In this document: piece after piece, positions 25,535 through 35,400 of the stretch | How positions within the stretch are numbered: the first letter of the stretch is position 1 | Layout of the letters: every line of letters starts with the position of its first letter | Origin: Syntrophosphaera sp035450685 | Lineage (GTDB): Bacteria; Cloacimonadota; Cloacimonadia; Cloacimonadales; Cloacimonadaceae | Assembly (NCBI GenBank): GCA_035450685.1 | Contig: DAOTNF010000021.1 | Span: 1-44,574, forward strand | Direction: 5' to 3' | DNA: 44,574 bases | Notes under the pieces: model-generated | Seen by the model: the letters and a program-made list of their open reading frames with translations, nothing else | Told to the model about the DNA's origin: nothing | Databases searched by the model: none | Made by a program: the position numbers and the translations under genes

Positions 25535-25628
25535 TTGACCGCCGCTTGATGGCCAGGCTATTTCCCGCCCGGCGATTGAGCGGCGTTCAATCAGCGGTCA
25601 ATGGGACATGGGCACAGGGGGAGTGCCC
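25535..25628. terminator. Hairpin-rich region between convergent genes
   Basis: TTGACCGC (25535-25542) pairs with GCGGTCAA near 25594, and GGGCAC (25610-25615) with GTGCCC (25623-25628). It lies between the convergent M6 peptidase and outer-membrane protein genes and could stop transcription from both sides. No T-run, so intrinsic termination is uncertain. Confidence 0.4.
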
Positions 25629-25632
25629 GGTA

Positions 25633-26208
25633 TCAATACTTCAGCGTGAAGGCGTAGCGGTAGCCCAGCGAGAAAGTGAAGCGGCTCACCTTGCCGAAGG
25701 TCAAGCCCTGGCTTTCCAGTTCCTCCTGGCGCTTGAAACGCCCCGAGGTGAGCACATAGAGCAAGCTGGCATCGAAGCCGTGTTTTTTGCTCTTGCCAAA
25801 CATATACTGCGAGCCCAACCCGATGGTGAAACCGCCAAAAGCCTCGTTGATGTCCTCCTCCGGTTCCTGATCCACATAGATGATCCCGTTCACCCCGTAG
25901 AGCAGCAGCAGTTGCGGATGCCAGTTCTTGTCGGGCTTGCCGTGGAAGTATTTCACCCCGATCGCGTAGCCCGGCGAATAGCCATAGGCTTCATCTGATG
26001 TGGAATAGGCAAAGGCGCCAAAGCCGGCTGTGATGCCCAGGTTGTCCAGCAGGCGGTAATCCGCGCTCACTCCCAAGCCTCCGTAGGGCAGTCCATAGCC
26101 GAGCCCCAAGCTCCCTTTTTTGCTGCCGCCAAAGCCGGGCATCTGAGCCTGCAAAGTCAGGCAGGCAAACAACACCATTGAAGCCAATAAAACTGATTTT
26201 ATATTCAT
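25633..26208 (-). CDS. Outer-membrane beta-barrel protein
   Basis: 191 aa: signal peptide MNIKSVLLASMVLFACLTLQAQ, then Gly/aromatic-rich amphipathic strands (GSLGLGYGLPYGGLGVSADY, NLGITAGFGAFAY, FGGFTIGLGSQYMFG) and a C-terminal strand ending FTLKY, typical of small OMP beta-barrels with ~8 strands. No ligand can be inferred. It lies 18 nt downstream of dprA and may share its transcript. Confidence 0.75.
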   Translation of the reverse strand: MNIKSVLLASMVLFACLTLQAQMPGFGGSKKGSLGLGYGLPYGGLGVSADYRLLDNLGITAGFGAFAYSTSDEAYGYSPGYAIGVKYFHGKPDKNWHPQLLLLYGVNGIIYVDQEPEEDINEAFGGFTIGLGSQYMFGKSKKHGFDASLLYVLTSGRFKRQEELESQGLTFGKVSRFTFSLGYRYAFTLKY

Positions 26209-26226
26209 GTAAGTCTCCCAATATAT

Positions 26227-27315
26227 TCAGGCCAGCACAAAGCTATTGCCTCCGGAGCGGCAGATGCAGCCCTTGAGTTCCAGGTTGAGAAGCAGGGTGG
26301 AAAGCTTGCCGAAGCCATGTCCGGTGGCCAGCAGCAGTTCATCGAAGCTCAATTCCCTCTGCCGGTCGCGAAAGAGGTCATAGACCGCCTGTTCATCTTC
26401 GGATAGCTCGGGCACCACTTCCAATTGGGCGCTTTCCGCCTGATCCAGCCCCAGGGCGTCCAGGATGTCCTCCGGGCAGGTTACGCACTGCGCCCCGTTT
26501 TTGATCAGATAGTTGGGGCCCTGTGAGTTGGGATGGGTGATATCGCCGGGCAGGGCCAGCACATCGCGGTTTTGATCCAGGGCGTATTTGGCGGTGAGCA
26601 TGGCTCCGCTGGAGAGGGGGCCTTCCACGATGAAGACCTTTTGGGAAAGCGCGGAGATAATGCGGTTGCGGGCGGGAAAGTTCCAGGGATCGGGCCTGGA
26701 GCTGGGATCATACTCGGAAACCAGCGCGCCGTTGGCGATGATCTCTTCCGCCAGTTCGCGGTTTTGGGAGGGATAGATGCGGTCCAAGCCGCAGCCCAGC
26801 ACCGCAATCGTGGGGCATCCGGCTTCCACCGCGGCTTGGTGCGCCATGCTGTCTATGCCCAAAGCCAGTCCGCTCACGATGGTCACCTGCTGTCTGCAAA
26901 CCGGCTCCAGCAGCCTGGCGCAGCAGTTACGCCCATAGGCTGTGGCTTTGCGGGTGCCGACCACCCCCAGGCAAATCCTTTGCAGCGCCGCGGGCAGGTC
27001 GCCCCGGTAGTAGAGCAGCAGCGGCGGGCCCACGATCTCGCGCAGCCAGGGCGGATAAGCCTCGTCCGTATAGGTCATGATGCCGATGTCGTAATGCTGG
27101 TAAAGCTTGGCGATCTGGGGAAAGTTCTCCGGCAGGACGCCCTGGCTCAGATGCAGCCTGTCCGCCTCATCCAGCCAGGATTCCCGGTAGAGGGGGTGCT
27201 CCGGCCGCCCCACAAACTCCAGCGGATCAGGATATTTCTCCAGCAGGTCAATGCTCCCCTTCAGCTTGAGCCGGGGGGATGATTTGAGGCACAGCCAGGC
27301 CCGGAGCCGCTCCAT
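26227..27315 (-). CDS. dprA: DNA-processing protein DprA
   Basis: 362 aa; binds incoming single-stranded DNA and loads RecA during natural transformation. The Rossmann-like core has VVGTRKATAYG, VSGLALGIDSMAHQAA, AVLGCGLDRIYPSQN, LVSEYDP, FPARNRIISALS and EGPLSSGAMLTAKYALDQNRDVLALPGD. A SAM-like N-terminal part and a C-terminal winged helix (~300-362, LSFDELLLATGHGFGKLSTLLLNLELKGCI) complete the usual layout. The ATG overlaps the stop of obg (TGATG). No other competence genes are in the window. Confidence 0.95.
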   Translation of the reverse strand: MERLRAWLCLKSSPRLKLKGSIDLLEKYPDPLEFVGRPEHPLYRESWLDEADRLHLSQGVLPENFPQIAKLYQHYDIGIMTYTDEAYPPWLREIVGPPLLLYYRGDLPAALQRICLGVVGTRKATAYGRNCCARLLEPVCRQQVTIVSGLALGIDSMAHQAAVEAGCPTIAVLGCGLDRIYPSQNRELAEEIIANGALVSEYDPSSRPDPWNFPARNRIISALSQKVFIVEGPLSSGAMLTAKYALDQNRDVLALPGDITHPNSQGPNYLIKNGAQCVTCPEDILDALGLDQAESAQLEVVPELSEDEQAVYDLFRDRQRELSFDELLLATGHGFGKLSTLLLNLELKGCICRSGGNSFVLA

Positions 27316-28325
27316 CAGCTCTCCTGCAACATCTTGAAAAGCTTGAATTTCAGTTCTTCCAGATTCACGTGCCCCACCGATGACACCGGCAGCGCCGTGA
27401 CACCAAACTCTTTCTGGAACTGCTCGTCTATCTCCGCCAGCCGTTCCGCCCGCTGTTCCTCGTCCAGGGTGTCCAGCTTGGAGATCACCACCAGCCAGGG
27501 CTTTTTGTCCATGAAAGAATCATAGAGGAAAAGCTCGGAACGCAGGACGCGGAAGGCTTCCACCGGATCGGGTGTGTTGATGTCGATCAAAAAGAGCAGG
27601 ATGCTGGTGCGCTGGATGTGGCGCAGAAACTGGTGTCCCAATCCCCTGCCTTGATGCGCGCCCTCGATGATGCCCGGGATGTCCGCCATCACAAAGGACT
27701 GGTAGTCGCTCACCTTCACCACGCCGAGCATGGGCTCCAGGGTGGTGAACTCATAGTCCGCGATCTTGGGGCGCGCGGCGGAAAGCACGCTGAGCAGGGT
27801 GGATTTGCCCGCGTTGGGAAAGCCCACCAGCCCGACATCCGCCATCAGCTTGAGCACAAGCTCCAGCTCCATTTCCTCGGTCAGCCGTCCGGGAGTGGCG
27901 TGGCGGGGAGCCTGGTTGATGGAGGTGGCAAAGTTGCAGTTTCCCTTGCCTCCGCGTCCTCCCTTGGAGAGGATCACCTGTTCGTTGTGGGCGGTGATGT
28001 CCGCCAGTTTGACGCGGCGTCCGTCCTCGCCGATGCGGAATACCTCGGTTCCCAGCGGCAGGCGCAAAAAGACGTCCTCCCCGCTGCCGCCGGTCTTGCG
28101 GGCTTTGGCTCCCGCTTTTCCGTCTCCGGCCTTAAAAAGCTTGTTGTAGCGGTAGTCCAGCAGGGTGTTCACATTCTCGTCGCCCAATGCGACCACGTTT
28201 CCGCCCCTGCCTCCGTCGCCGCCGTCAGGCCCCCCTTTGGGGATGAATTTTTCCCGCCTGAAGCTGACCACCCCGTCGCCGCCGTTACCGGCTTTGACCC
28301 GCACCCGTGCATAATCTATGAACAT
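27315..28325 (-). CDS. obgE: GTPase Obg/CgtA
   Basis: 336 aa from the ATG at 28325 (MFIDYARVRVKAGNGGDG); an in-frame extension to 28424 would run into the upstream gene and is rejected. The Obg domain (1-157) has the Gly-rich repeats GGDGVVSFRREKFIPKGGPDGGDGG and GGRGGKGN. The G domain has G1 GFPNAGKS, G3 DIPG and G4 SKLD. It acts in 50S ribosome assembly and stringent/stress control. The C-terminal OCT domain of some homologues is absent. It sits 11 nt behind the preceding gene and overlaps dprA. Confidence 0.95.
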   Translation of the reverse strand: MFIDYARVRVKAGNGGDGVVSFRREKFIPKGGPDGGDGGRGGNVVALGDENVNTLLDYRYNKLFKAGDGKAGAKARKTGGSGEDVFLRLPLGTEVFRIGEDGRRVKLADITAHNEQVILSKGGRGGKGNCNFATSINQAPRHATPGRLTEEMELELVLKLMADVGLVGFPNAGKSTLLSVLSAARPKIADYEFTTLEPMLGVVKVSDYQSFVMADIPGIIEGAHQGRGLGHQFLRHIQRTSILLFLIDINTPDPVEAFRVLRSELFLYDSFMDKKPWLVVISKLDTLDEEQRAERLAEIDEQFQKEFGVTALPVSSVGHVNLEELKFKLFKMLQES

Positions 28326-28335
28326 GCAAAGCCTT

Positions 28336-29808
28336 TTATTTCTGGATGATGAACCGCTGTTCGCGCAGCGAATTCCCCTGCGAAATCCGCAGCAGATAAA
28401 GCCCGCTGCCCAGGCGTTGTCCATTCAGACGGCCGTCCCAAGTCAGTTCCAGACGGGGTGAATTGCATTCCCGGGAAGCGATACTGCCCAGGTTCTGGCC
28501 GCGCAGGTTGAATACTTCCAGCTTCAGCAGGCCCTTGCCAAGCCCATCCAGCGACAGTCGCCAGGGAGCTTCAGAAGATCGCAACGGATTTGGCATGCGG
28601 CAGTTCAGCGCGGCGGGCACCGTGCCGGGATCGGAGTTTGAGACCCATTCCCAAGGGATGGTGACCAGGTCGATGTCGTTGTCGCTCACCCGCAGTTCGC
28701 CCTGCTTGGGAATGGGGTTGATCAGGGCGCTGTAACTAACGCTTTGCGAGTAGTCCAGGCTGAGGGGCTGGGGTGAAAAGCTGTTGCCGCCCGCGTCCAC
28801 AAATTCCATGGTGAGGGGAAAATCCCCCTCGGCATCCAGATAATCAAAAGTGAGCAGGCCGCTCTGCTGGTTCAGGCTAAGGTTGGAAATCTGCGGCAGG
28901 CTGTTCGCCATTGCCAGGTAGCGGTGATCGTCAAAGTAAGCCAGCGCCGTGCCCGCGTAGTCTCCAAAGCCAAACTCCGGTGTGCCGCTGCTCAGATCGA
29001 CGGTCACCCGCATGGTGGCGCCAACGAAGAGCAGGGTGCCCGACGCGCTGGGCCAGCCGCCGAAATCCGGATCATTCGCCAGATCCTGGATATTGCACGC
29101 CAGCCAGAGTTTGCTGCCGGATACGGTGGATTGCACCGCTCCGAGCTGGGCGAACTCCGGAACCATGCCTTCCCCGATGCCCAGTTTGTAGAGTCCGGAG
29201 GGCAGCAGCAGAGGGACTCCGCCATAGACCATGGCGTAAGCCACGCTGTCCGCCACGGTTTCCGGGTTGAATATCAGCATCATGTAGATATTGTAGGAGG
29301 TAAAGCTGTTCATGGTGGGAAAGCTGCCTGACGCGTTGGCGAGGGTGGCATAAAGCTTGTTTTCGGAGGCTCCCAGCCAGGTGTCGGTGAGATCCAGCAT
29401 GGGCGCGTAGATCGTCACGGAATCGCCCACGGCGTCAGAAGAGATCAGCCCCAACTGCCCCAGGGCGGGGGGAAAGGCGTCGGAATCCAGCCTGGGCGCA
29501 TGCATCATGGTGAGGCTTTGGCCCAATTCCTCAACCTGCATGCGCAGCCGGTATTTTAGCTGCTGTCCAAACTGGAAGGGGATCAAAGCCTGCTGGGTGC
29601 CGGTGCTGATCTGTTCGGAAGTGGCTTGCTGCCAGTCCGCTCCGGCGTTGGAATAGTAGCATTCGATGGCGTCCAATCCTTCCCAGCGCAGGCGGATATT
29701 GCCATCCGCGCAGCGCGAGCTGTGGCGCATAAAGAAAGGGTCTATCAGTTGGGCGGGCAGCAGTGACGCCAGCAGAAGCAGCGCGATAAGTGCAGCCAGT
29801 CTATTCAT
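28336..29808 (-). CDS. Secreted protein with C-terminal sorting-type (FlgD-like) domain
   Basis: 490 aa. Signal peptide MNRLAALIALLLLASLLPAQ. The body (~25-390) is beta-rich and not assigned to a family. The last ~90 residues have the sorting-domain pattern: CRMPNPLRSSEAPWRL, EVFNLRGQNLGSI, LELTWDGRLNGQRLGSGLYLLRI, RFIIQK. This is the same domain type as in the protein at 11343 but more divergent (PNPLRSS instead of PNPFNPE). The ATG overlaps the stop of the upstream DUF1838 gene, so the two are translationally coupled. Confidence 0.72.
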   Translation of the reverse strand: MNRLAALIALLLLASLLPAQLIDPFFMRHSSRCADGNIRLRWEGLDAIECYYSNAGADWQQATSEQISTGTQQALIPFQFGQQLKYRLRMQVEELGQSLTMMHAPRLDSDAFPPALGQLGLISSDAVGDSVTIYAPMLDLTDTWLGASENKLYATLANASGSFPTMNSFTSYNIYMMLIFNPETVADSVAYAMVYGGVPLLLPSGLYKLGIGEGMVPEFAQLGAVQSTVSGSKLWLACNIQDLANDPDFGGWPSASGTLLFVGATMRVTVDLSSGTPEFGFGDYAGTALAYFDDHRYLAMANSLPQISNLSLNQQSGLLTFDYLDAEGDFPLTMEFVDAGGNSFSPQPLSLDYSQSVSYSALINPIPKQGELRVSDNDIDLVTIPWEWVSNSDPGTVPAALNCRMPNPLRSSEAPWRLSLDGLGKGLLKLEVFNLRGQNLGSIASRECNSPRLELTWDGRLNGQRLGSGLYLLRISQGNSLREQRFIIQK

Positions 29809-30784
29809 ATTCTTCCTCCATTAAATCAAGGATTTCCTGCTGGGCAGCCCGGATCATGTCCAACTGCCGTTTGAAGCTGCCCCAGGGGGTGTCGTTGGGT
29901 TCCGTGTAGCTTTCCGGGGCGGTGGTGAAGGCGGGAAACTGTTGCCGCGTAAAGTCTTTAATCTCTTCAGGCAATTCCTGGAAGCCTCCCACCAGCTTGC
30001 TGCCGCGGCAGACCAGAATCACATTGCCGGGAGCGTCGCCCATCTCCATGAAGGGCAGCCAGGGCAGGACTTCCGTGAAGGTGAAGATGGCTGGAACGCT
30101 GTCCAGGCGGACATCATCCAGGTCTTTTTGCTCCACGATGTATTGGGTGAATTCGCCTGCCTGGAAGGTATCGCTCTGCGAGTTGTGGGGATAGTCGCGG
30201 CGCGGCAGGGGGCTGGGATAGTTGGGGAAAAGCTCGCGGTGCCAGACCACCTGCTTGCCCAGGCGCTGGGAGGGCAGGATCATGGGCAGCAGCGACCGCT
30301 CCTCTTCGGGAAACTCCAGCCTCTGGTTTACGGGGTCCAGCCCCAGATGGAGCACCTGCACGTCTTTGTTGGTGTAGGGGTTGCGCCATTTGCTCAGGAT
30401 TTCGCCCGTGCGGTGGTCCTGCCACAATAGCAGTTCTTTTTCCAGCAGATAGGGGCCATCCTCGCTATCCCACATCACTCTCCCGATGGTAAAGCCTTCC
30501 ACGGCAAAGAGTTCCCTTCGCTTGTCCCCGGGCGTGACGCCATAGGCCATACCCGAAAAATGAAACACCGTTTCCCTTCCCTTCAGGTCTGCCCGCACCC
30601 GCAGATAATTGTCCAAATGGCTGAAGCAGCGTACGCCGGGGCCTGCGTCCACCGTCTCAACGCCACTATTGGCGGAGTCCGCCTTGCCGCCTTGCCGCTG
30701 AGTCCGTCCCGCGTCTGAAATCTGGCCCTGAAGTAAAGCCAGCGCGGCCAGCATGGCCAGGATCGAGGCAATTTTGTTGCGCAT
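29801..30784 (-). CDS. DUF1838-family exported protein
   Basis: 327 aa from the ATG at 30784 after GGAGGTGAA; the frame opens at 30811 but without a ribosome-binding site. Signal peptide MRNKIASILAMLAALALLQG. The body matches DUF1838: RVRADLKGRETVFHFSGMAYG, VEGFTIGRV, WQDHRTGEILSKWRNPYTNKDVQVLHLGLDPVN, FMEMGDAPGNVILVCRGSKL. The function of the family is unknown. It is the first gene of a (-) operon running through obg and dprA. Confidence 0.78.
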   Translation of the reverse strand: MRNKIASILAMLAALALLQGQISDAGRTQRQGGKADSANSGVETVDAGPGVRCFSHLDNYLRVRADLKGRETVFHFSGMAYGVTPGDKRRELFAVEGFTIGRVMWDSEDGPYLLEKELLLWQDHRTGEILSKWRNPYTNKDVQVLHLGLDPVNQRLEFPEEERSLLPMILPSQRLGKQVVWHRELFPNYPSPLPRRDYPHNSQSDTFQAGEFTQYIVEQKDLDDVRLDSVPAIFTFTEVLPWLPFMEMGDAPGNVILVCRGSKLVGGFQELPEEIKDFTRQQFPAFTTAPESYTEPNDTPWGSFKRQLDMIRAAQQEILDLMEEEYE

Positions 30785-31175
30785 TTCACCTCCACTCCCT
30801 TTTGGGAGCATGTTAACGCAAAAGAAAGCGCCTGTCCATTTGTGTCAAGTTTGTTTTGCCCTTTCCGGCATACAGGCGCGTAAGATATGGCTCCCATATG
30901 CAACCCCCGCTCTGGCTGGACTCTTCCTGGAGTCATCCTTAACTTCGCAACCACATACCTAAGGATGATACCCCAAAATCCAGTAGCAGCAAAGGAGGGC
31001 GGTATCGCAAAAGCCCATTCTCATAAAGCGTTATCCTCACTTGTCCAACAGAGACGGGCTTGCAATTTTTGGTGAAAGTCTATACGATTCTTGCCATCCT
31101 TGAAAGTGGTAGTTTTTTCTTGACAGATTTGCCTTTATTGTAAACATGTGGATATCGTTTTTATTGGGAGGATGT
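30785..31175. other. Intergenic region with a family C repeat and the lipoprotein-gene promoter
   Basis: 391 bp between divergent genes. Contains family C copy 3 (30896-31008) and, on the plus strand, TTGACA at 31120-31125 with TAAACATG 18 nt on, a weak match to the TTG-N19-TAnnTTTG pattern. No gene seen. Confidence 0.5.
30896..31008 (+). repeat. Dispersed repeat, family C, copy 3
   Basis: CATATGCAACCCCCGCTCTG, GGACTCTTCCTGGAGTCATC, ACCTAAGGATGATACC, AGTAGCAGCAAAGGAGGGCG. The longest upstream match is to copy 1. Confidence 0.7.
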
Positions 31176-32278
31176 ATGAACAAGCTGCCGCTTTGGCTTG
31201 CCTTGTTTCTGATCTTGCTTGTCAGTGGTTGTGGCCTTTTTGACCGCTTTCTCACTCACCAGGCCCAGCCTGTGATCAAGTCCGTGGCGGATAGCCCCGT
31301 TCACTTCAGGACCTTTGCCGACCTCCGCGGCAATGGCGGGGACTTGATGATCACAAGCTCCATGTGGGAAGATGGCATATGCGCCAACGTTATCAGCAAG
31401 CTGGACGGCAAGGCTTTGTCCCAGATCAATTCAGGGGATCGGATACGGTATGCGAAGGTTTTGAAGGACAGCCTCCGGAGTTCCCTTTTCCTCTCCTTCA
31501 ATGACCAGCACGAGGTCTGGCTCTATGAAGCCAATTATACCTGGGGAGCCACTGTCGAGCGGCAGGACCGGCTTTATGAACCTATTGAACGGGTGTTGAG
31601 TTCCGACGAAAACCCATACATCGAATGGGAGGCGTCCATCGTGCCCGAAATCATTGGCGATATCGACGGCGACGGCAGTCCCGAACTGGTTTGCCGGGCT
31701 TGTGACGGTTTCACTGCCAATCCGCGCGGCATAGTCGTTTACGATTACACCACCCTCAAAATCAAATGGAAATACATTCTTCCAACCAGTGTCAACAGCC
31801 TGCTGTTTGACGATTTCGACGGCGACGGGCAGAGGGAGTTCATCTGCTCCACGATCGCATTTAAAAATACCACCAGCATCTTCAACGACATGGATGACGC
31901 CTCCTGCTGGCTTTTTGTGCTCAACCCCAAGGGCGAAAGGGTGTTTTTGAAGAAAATACTTGACGGCTATGGGGAACTGGTTCTGGAAACAGACGGGGAT
32001 GTCACTGGAAAGCATAAAGAGATCTATATGCGCAAAACCACCTGGGGGGCGGCTGAGATTCCCAATGGCGTGTCGGTGCTCCGCTGGGATGGTTCGGACA
32101 TGGTAACTGTGCGGGAGTGGACTGTATTCAAATCCCTGGAACGCTGTGGTCACAGGTTTCTGTATCAACTCAAGAGCAACTATCCCAAACAGCTTTTACT
32201 GGTGGACAAGACCTCACGCCTGATCTTGCTGGACGAGCATCTCCGGGAGCAAAAACACAGCTACACTGGCTCTGTGCG
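31176..32278 (+). pseudogene. Lipoprotein with DxDxDG (VCBS/FG-GAP-like) repeats, 5' part, interrupted by the Mu-like element
   Basis: The first 367 codons of a host gene. The ATG at 31176 follows GGGAGG. A signal peptide with lipobox (LILLVSGC) predicts a lipid-anchored protein. Calcium-binding-type repeats are visible as IIGDIDGDGSPELVC and LLFDDFDGDGQREFIC, as in integrin-like/VCBS beta-propellers. The insertion of the element at 32279 ends the native frame; reading on gives 35 element-encoded residues before a stop at 32384. The sequence resumes at 44483: joined at one GTGCG copy the protein continues SVRVIWDVADLDLDGDSEII, which is another repeat of the same type. The truncated product might still be made and anchored. 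Confidence 0.9.
32274..32278. repeat. Target-site duplication, left copy (GTGCG)
   Basis: Identical to 44483-44487. Deleting one copy with the element joins the two host-gene parts in frame. Confidence 0.9.
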
Positions 32279-32411
32279 TATCCCGCGACAGGGTGTTTGG
32301 CTAAATTCGACAACCCATTTGGAAAAATCGGGGTTTGACAGGTGGTTTGGAACAAATAATCGAGAGGTTTGCCGATTGTCATAGCTGTGATTCGACAAGT
32401 GGTTTGACAAA
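32279..32411. repeat. Left-end site array of the element
   Basis: Direct copies of a CGACAGGGTGTTTGGAAA-like motif: 32286-32300 (CGACAGGGTGTTTGG), 32308-32325 (CGACAACCCATTTGGAAA), 32336-32352 (TGACAGGTGGTTTGGAA), 32393-32411 (CGACAAGTGGTTTGACAAA), and a weaker CGAGAGGTTTG at 32361. All are outside genes of the element. They resemble the repeated transposase-binding sites of Mu ends by arrangement, not by sequence. Confidence 0.8.
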
Positions 32412-32415
32412 TCTA

Positions 32416-35400
32416 CTAAGTAGTAATGATCCTCTTACTGCCTTTTATAACTGCTTTTGCTAAGGCTTTCCCGTCGCATTTGAGGATGACATTCATCGCC
32501 ACATTCTGGGATACCGGTGCTTGTGGGCGCACAACGCCGCCAGAGGCATAGCCATGTGTCTTAGCGGGGTAAGATATACTTGGAGTGGGTATTCTAATGG
32601 ATGACAATGCCTTTCGGATCTGCTCGCCATTTCCAAAGTTCAGAGCATCAAAGAAGGGCACGCCAAAGCGGTTCACACGATCAGCTGAGACGATGTATTC
32701 ATTATCTGACACAGCGATTATATTGGAGTCGCTGGTAGAGCTTCCACGCCCTCTAAAATGCCCACCTGTAGCGAACTTTTGTTCTGCGATCAGTTTCACC
32801 TGCGCAAAGCCCAAGGCTCCTACAGAAGCAGCCATAATGGGCGCGAGCCACGCAGGTTTGACAGTGAGCGCATTCGTGATGCCTTCCAGGGTGTTCGCTG
32901 TAGCGGAAGCGATCTGCATCTTCTGTTCTGTGCGTTTTAGTGATCTGTGTTTTTTCTCGTATTCTTCATTGATGCGATCCTTCTCTTTGGCGAGCCAAAC
33001 ATCCGTCTTGCGTTCTTTCTTGGCTCTGCGCTCCAGATCCGCAAGAGATTGGTCTCTATTTGATGCCAGATTGCTATACAACTGGCTCCAGATGGAAGAT
33101 ATCTGATTTGCCAGGAACTGAAAGGAGCTGATGATCTTTGCCTGATGCTCGGAGGGGATATCGAGAGAATCCAGGAGATGATTGAAGAGTGATTTATCCG
33201 GATAGAAATCCTGCATTTCAAGCTTTAGGGCATCGAGTTTGGCTTTGATAAGGGCAGTTTTTTGCTCTTCGGAGATATCCATGAGGCGGACATCCTCCTC
33301 GATGCGGGCTTTCTTCCAATCGTAGTAGGAGGAGTCCAGGAACCTCACTTCATCATAGTATGCAGCGAGATCAGAGTCGCGATTGACCGCCAATTGAGCC
33401 GCCTGACCCCGCTTGCGATACATTTCCAAAAGCTTCTTTTCTTCTTCCGATACTACCCCATCCGCCTCTACGATTGCCATTAGAGTATCATAATATTCCC
33501 ATGCTTTTTCCGCCACTTCTGAATAGGTCGCCAGCCCAAGGTCACGTAACTCAGCCAAATGGCTCATTTCGGCACTATACTTCTCCTCAAATGCTTTGAT
33601 AGCCCGATTATCCCATTCAGACCGATCTTTGTTCAATTGCTCGATCTGCTCACGCTTCCACGCCTCTGACGCTCCAGCTTTCTCCGCTTCTGACTCGATC
33701 TGCTTCAGCTTCCAATCATAATACCCTTCAGCAAAGAACTTTAGCTTTTCATAATGAGTAGCCTCGTCCTTCTCCCTCTGCTCCTGATACTTCACCTGAA
33801 TCTTGCTGATTTCCATGTCTCGCTTCTCTTTCAAATCGCCTTCAGCAGCTGCATTTCCGGCCACGATTTTCAGCTTCTCGGCATAATCACGCCGTAGCAG
33901 AGCAATCTCCCCTTGCTCCTCGTCAAAGTTTGCTTTTCTCAAGGTGCGATACTCCTCGATCTCTCGCATGATCATATCGACTTCATTATTCCCGTCTCCA
34001 GCCTGTTGTGCTGATCTGCCATCTTCATCACCACTTTGGGGACCCTCTCGCAAGAGTGCATTGTAGCGCTGGCGATAACTAATCATTGCCTTAACCATCA
34101 GCGCACCCCTCTGCAACTCTTTTTGTTCCTTCTTATTGAATTTATCCCTTTGTTTGCCAAAATCGTCCCATCTCTTGGACAGATTACTAAGGTAGGCATC
34201 TGTCAATACACTAGAGTCATTATTCAGCAGAGTATTCATGTCATTCTTCACCGATTCCAGCGCTAATCCACGCTCAGGGCTCAACCAGATATCCCGCCAG
34301 TTAAAGTTTTTCACCATTGCATCATACACGTTGATCCTGGTGCTTTCCACTTGGTTTTTAATCAGTTGAAGATCCAGCTTCCACTGCTCTCCGCTAAGCT
34401 CTGCTATAGCCTTTTTGGCATCTTTAGCAGCCTCTTTAACTCCATTTAGACTTTTGCTAAACCCGTCTGTCGAGTTTATAAGCTGAGGATATCTTGAAGA
34501 CAGCTTGTTATGTATGGTGGAGAGTTCCTTCTGTTCTTTGGCGCTTTTATTGGACTGCTCAGCAAGCTTTTGATATCGCTCCGCGAGCTTAACGGTCTCT
34601 TTTGCCTCATTTTGTAGACCGGACACTCTTTCCTTTTCCTGTTCAAGGCGTTGGCGCTCCACATCCATCTGTTCCTTCATCAGTTTTGTATTCACCTTAA
34701 AGACTGCGTTTAATGCAGCATAAGCCCCGGTGATTCCGATAATTATCCAGCCGACAGGACCTATGCTTGCGAGAAAGCCCTGAACTGCTCTGCCAGCAGC
34801 CATCATGCTTGCCCCTAAGGCCTTCATTACTGAAGAGAAGGATACTACGCCAAGAGTAACGCCTTTAAGTGTAGCAGCGGTAGCTATCACGGACGCGATG
34901 TAAGTTTGCTGTTGGATGGTTAACGCAGCAAATGCGGCGCGATTTGCCATTACAGCAAGAGTGTGTTTAACAACTAGGGCGTTCATAATGATCAGTCCCA
35001 TGGTGATGTTTCTTTGTTCGGCTCCCATGGCGCCAGCGGCTTCGATTACGGGTTTCAGGGCATTGGCGAGGTCTGAGAGGAGGGGGACGATGCCTTCGGC
35101 GAGGATTTCCTGGAGGTCTCCCCAGGCATTTTTGAGCTGAGTAATAGCGCCGATGGAGGAGGTTGCTTGTTCTTCGGCGATGCTGAAATATCCGGACCCA
35201 ATGGAGACAACCTGGTTGAACTTTTCGGCTTGGGATGCGGTTTCATCCAGGACGATACCGTAGCGGCCAAGCATGGAGGTATTTCCTGCGGCAGCTTTAC
35301 CGATGAGGTCCATGGCGGTGGCGAGATCGATACCGAAGGCGGCGGAGAGGCCGATGGCGGCTTTGGTGGCGCCTTTGAGGGTATCGACATTTGAGAAGCG

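Noticed and set aside
31146..32384. Intact 412-aa lipoprotein gene
   Set aside because: The last 35 codons belong to the element; the native gene continues at 44483, and the true start is 31176.
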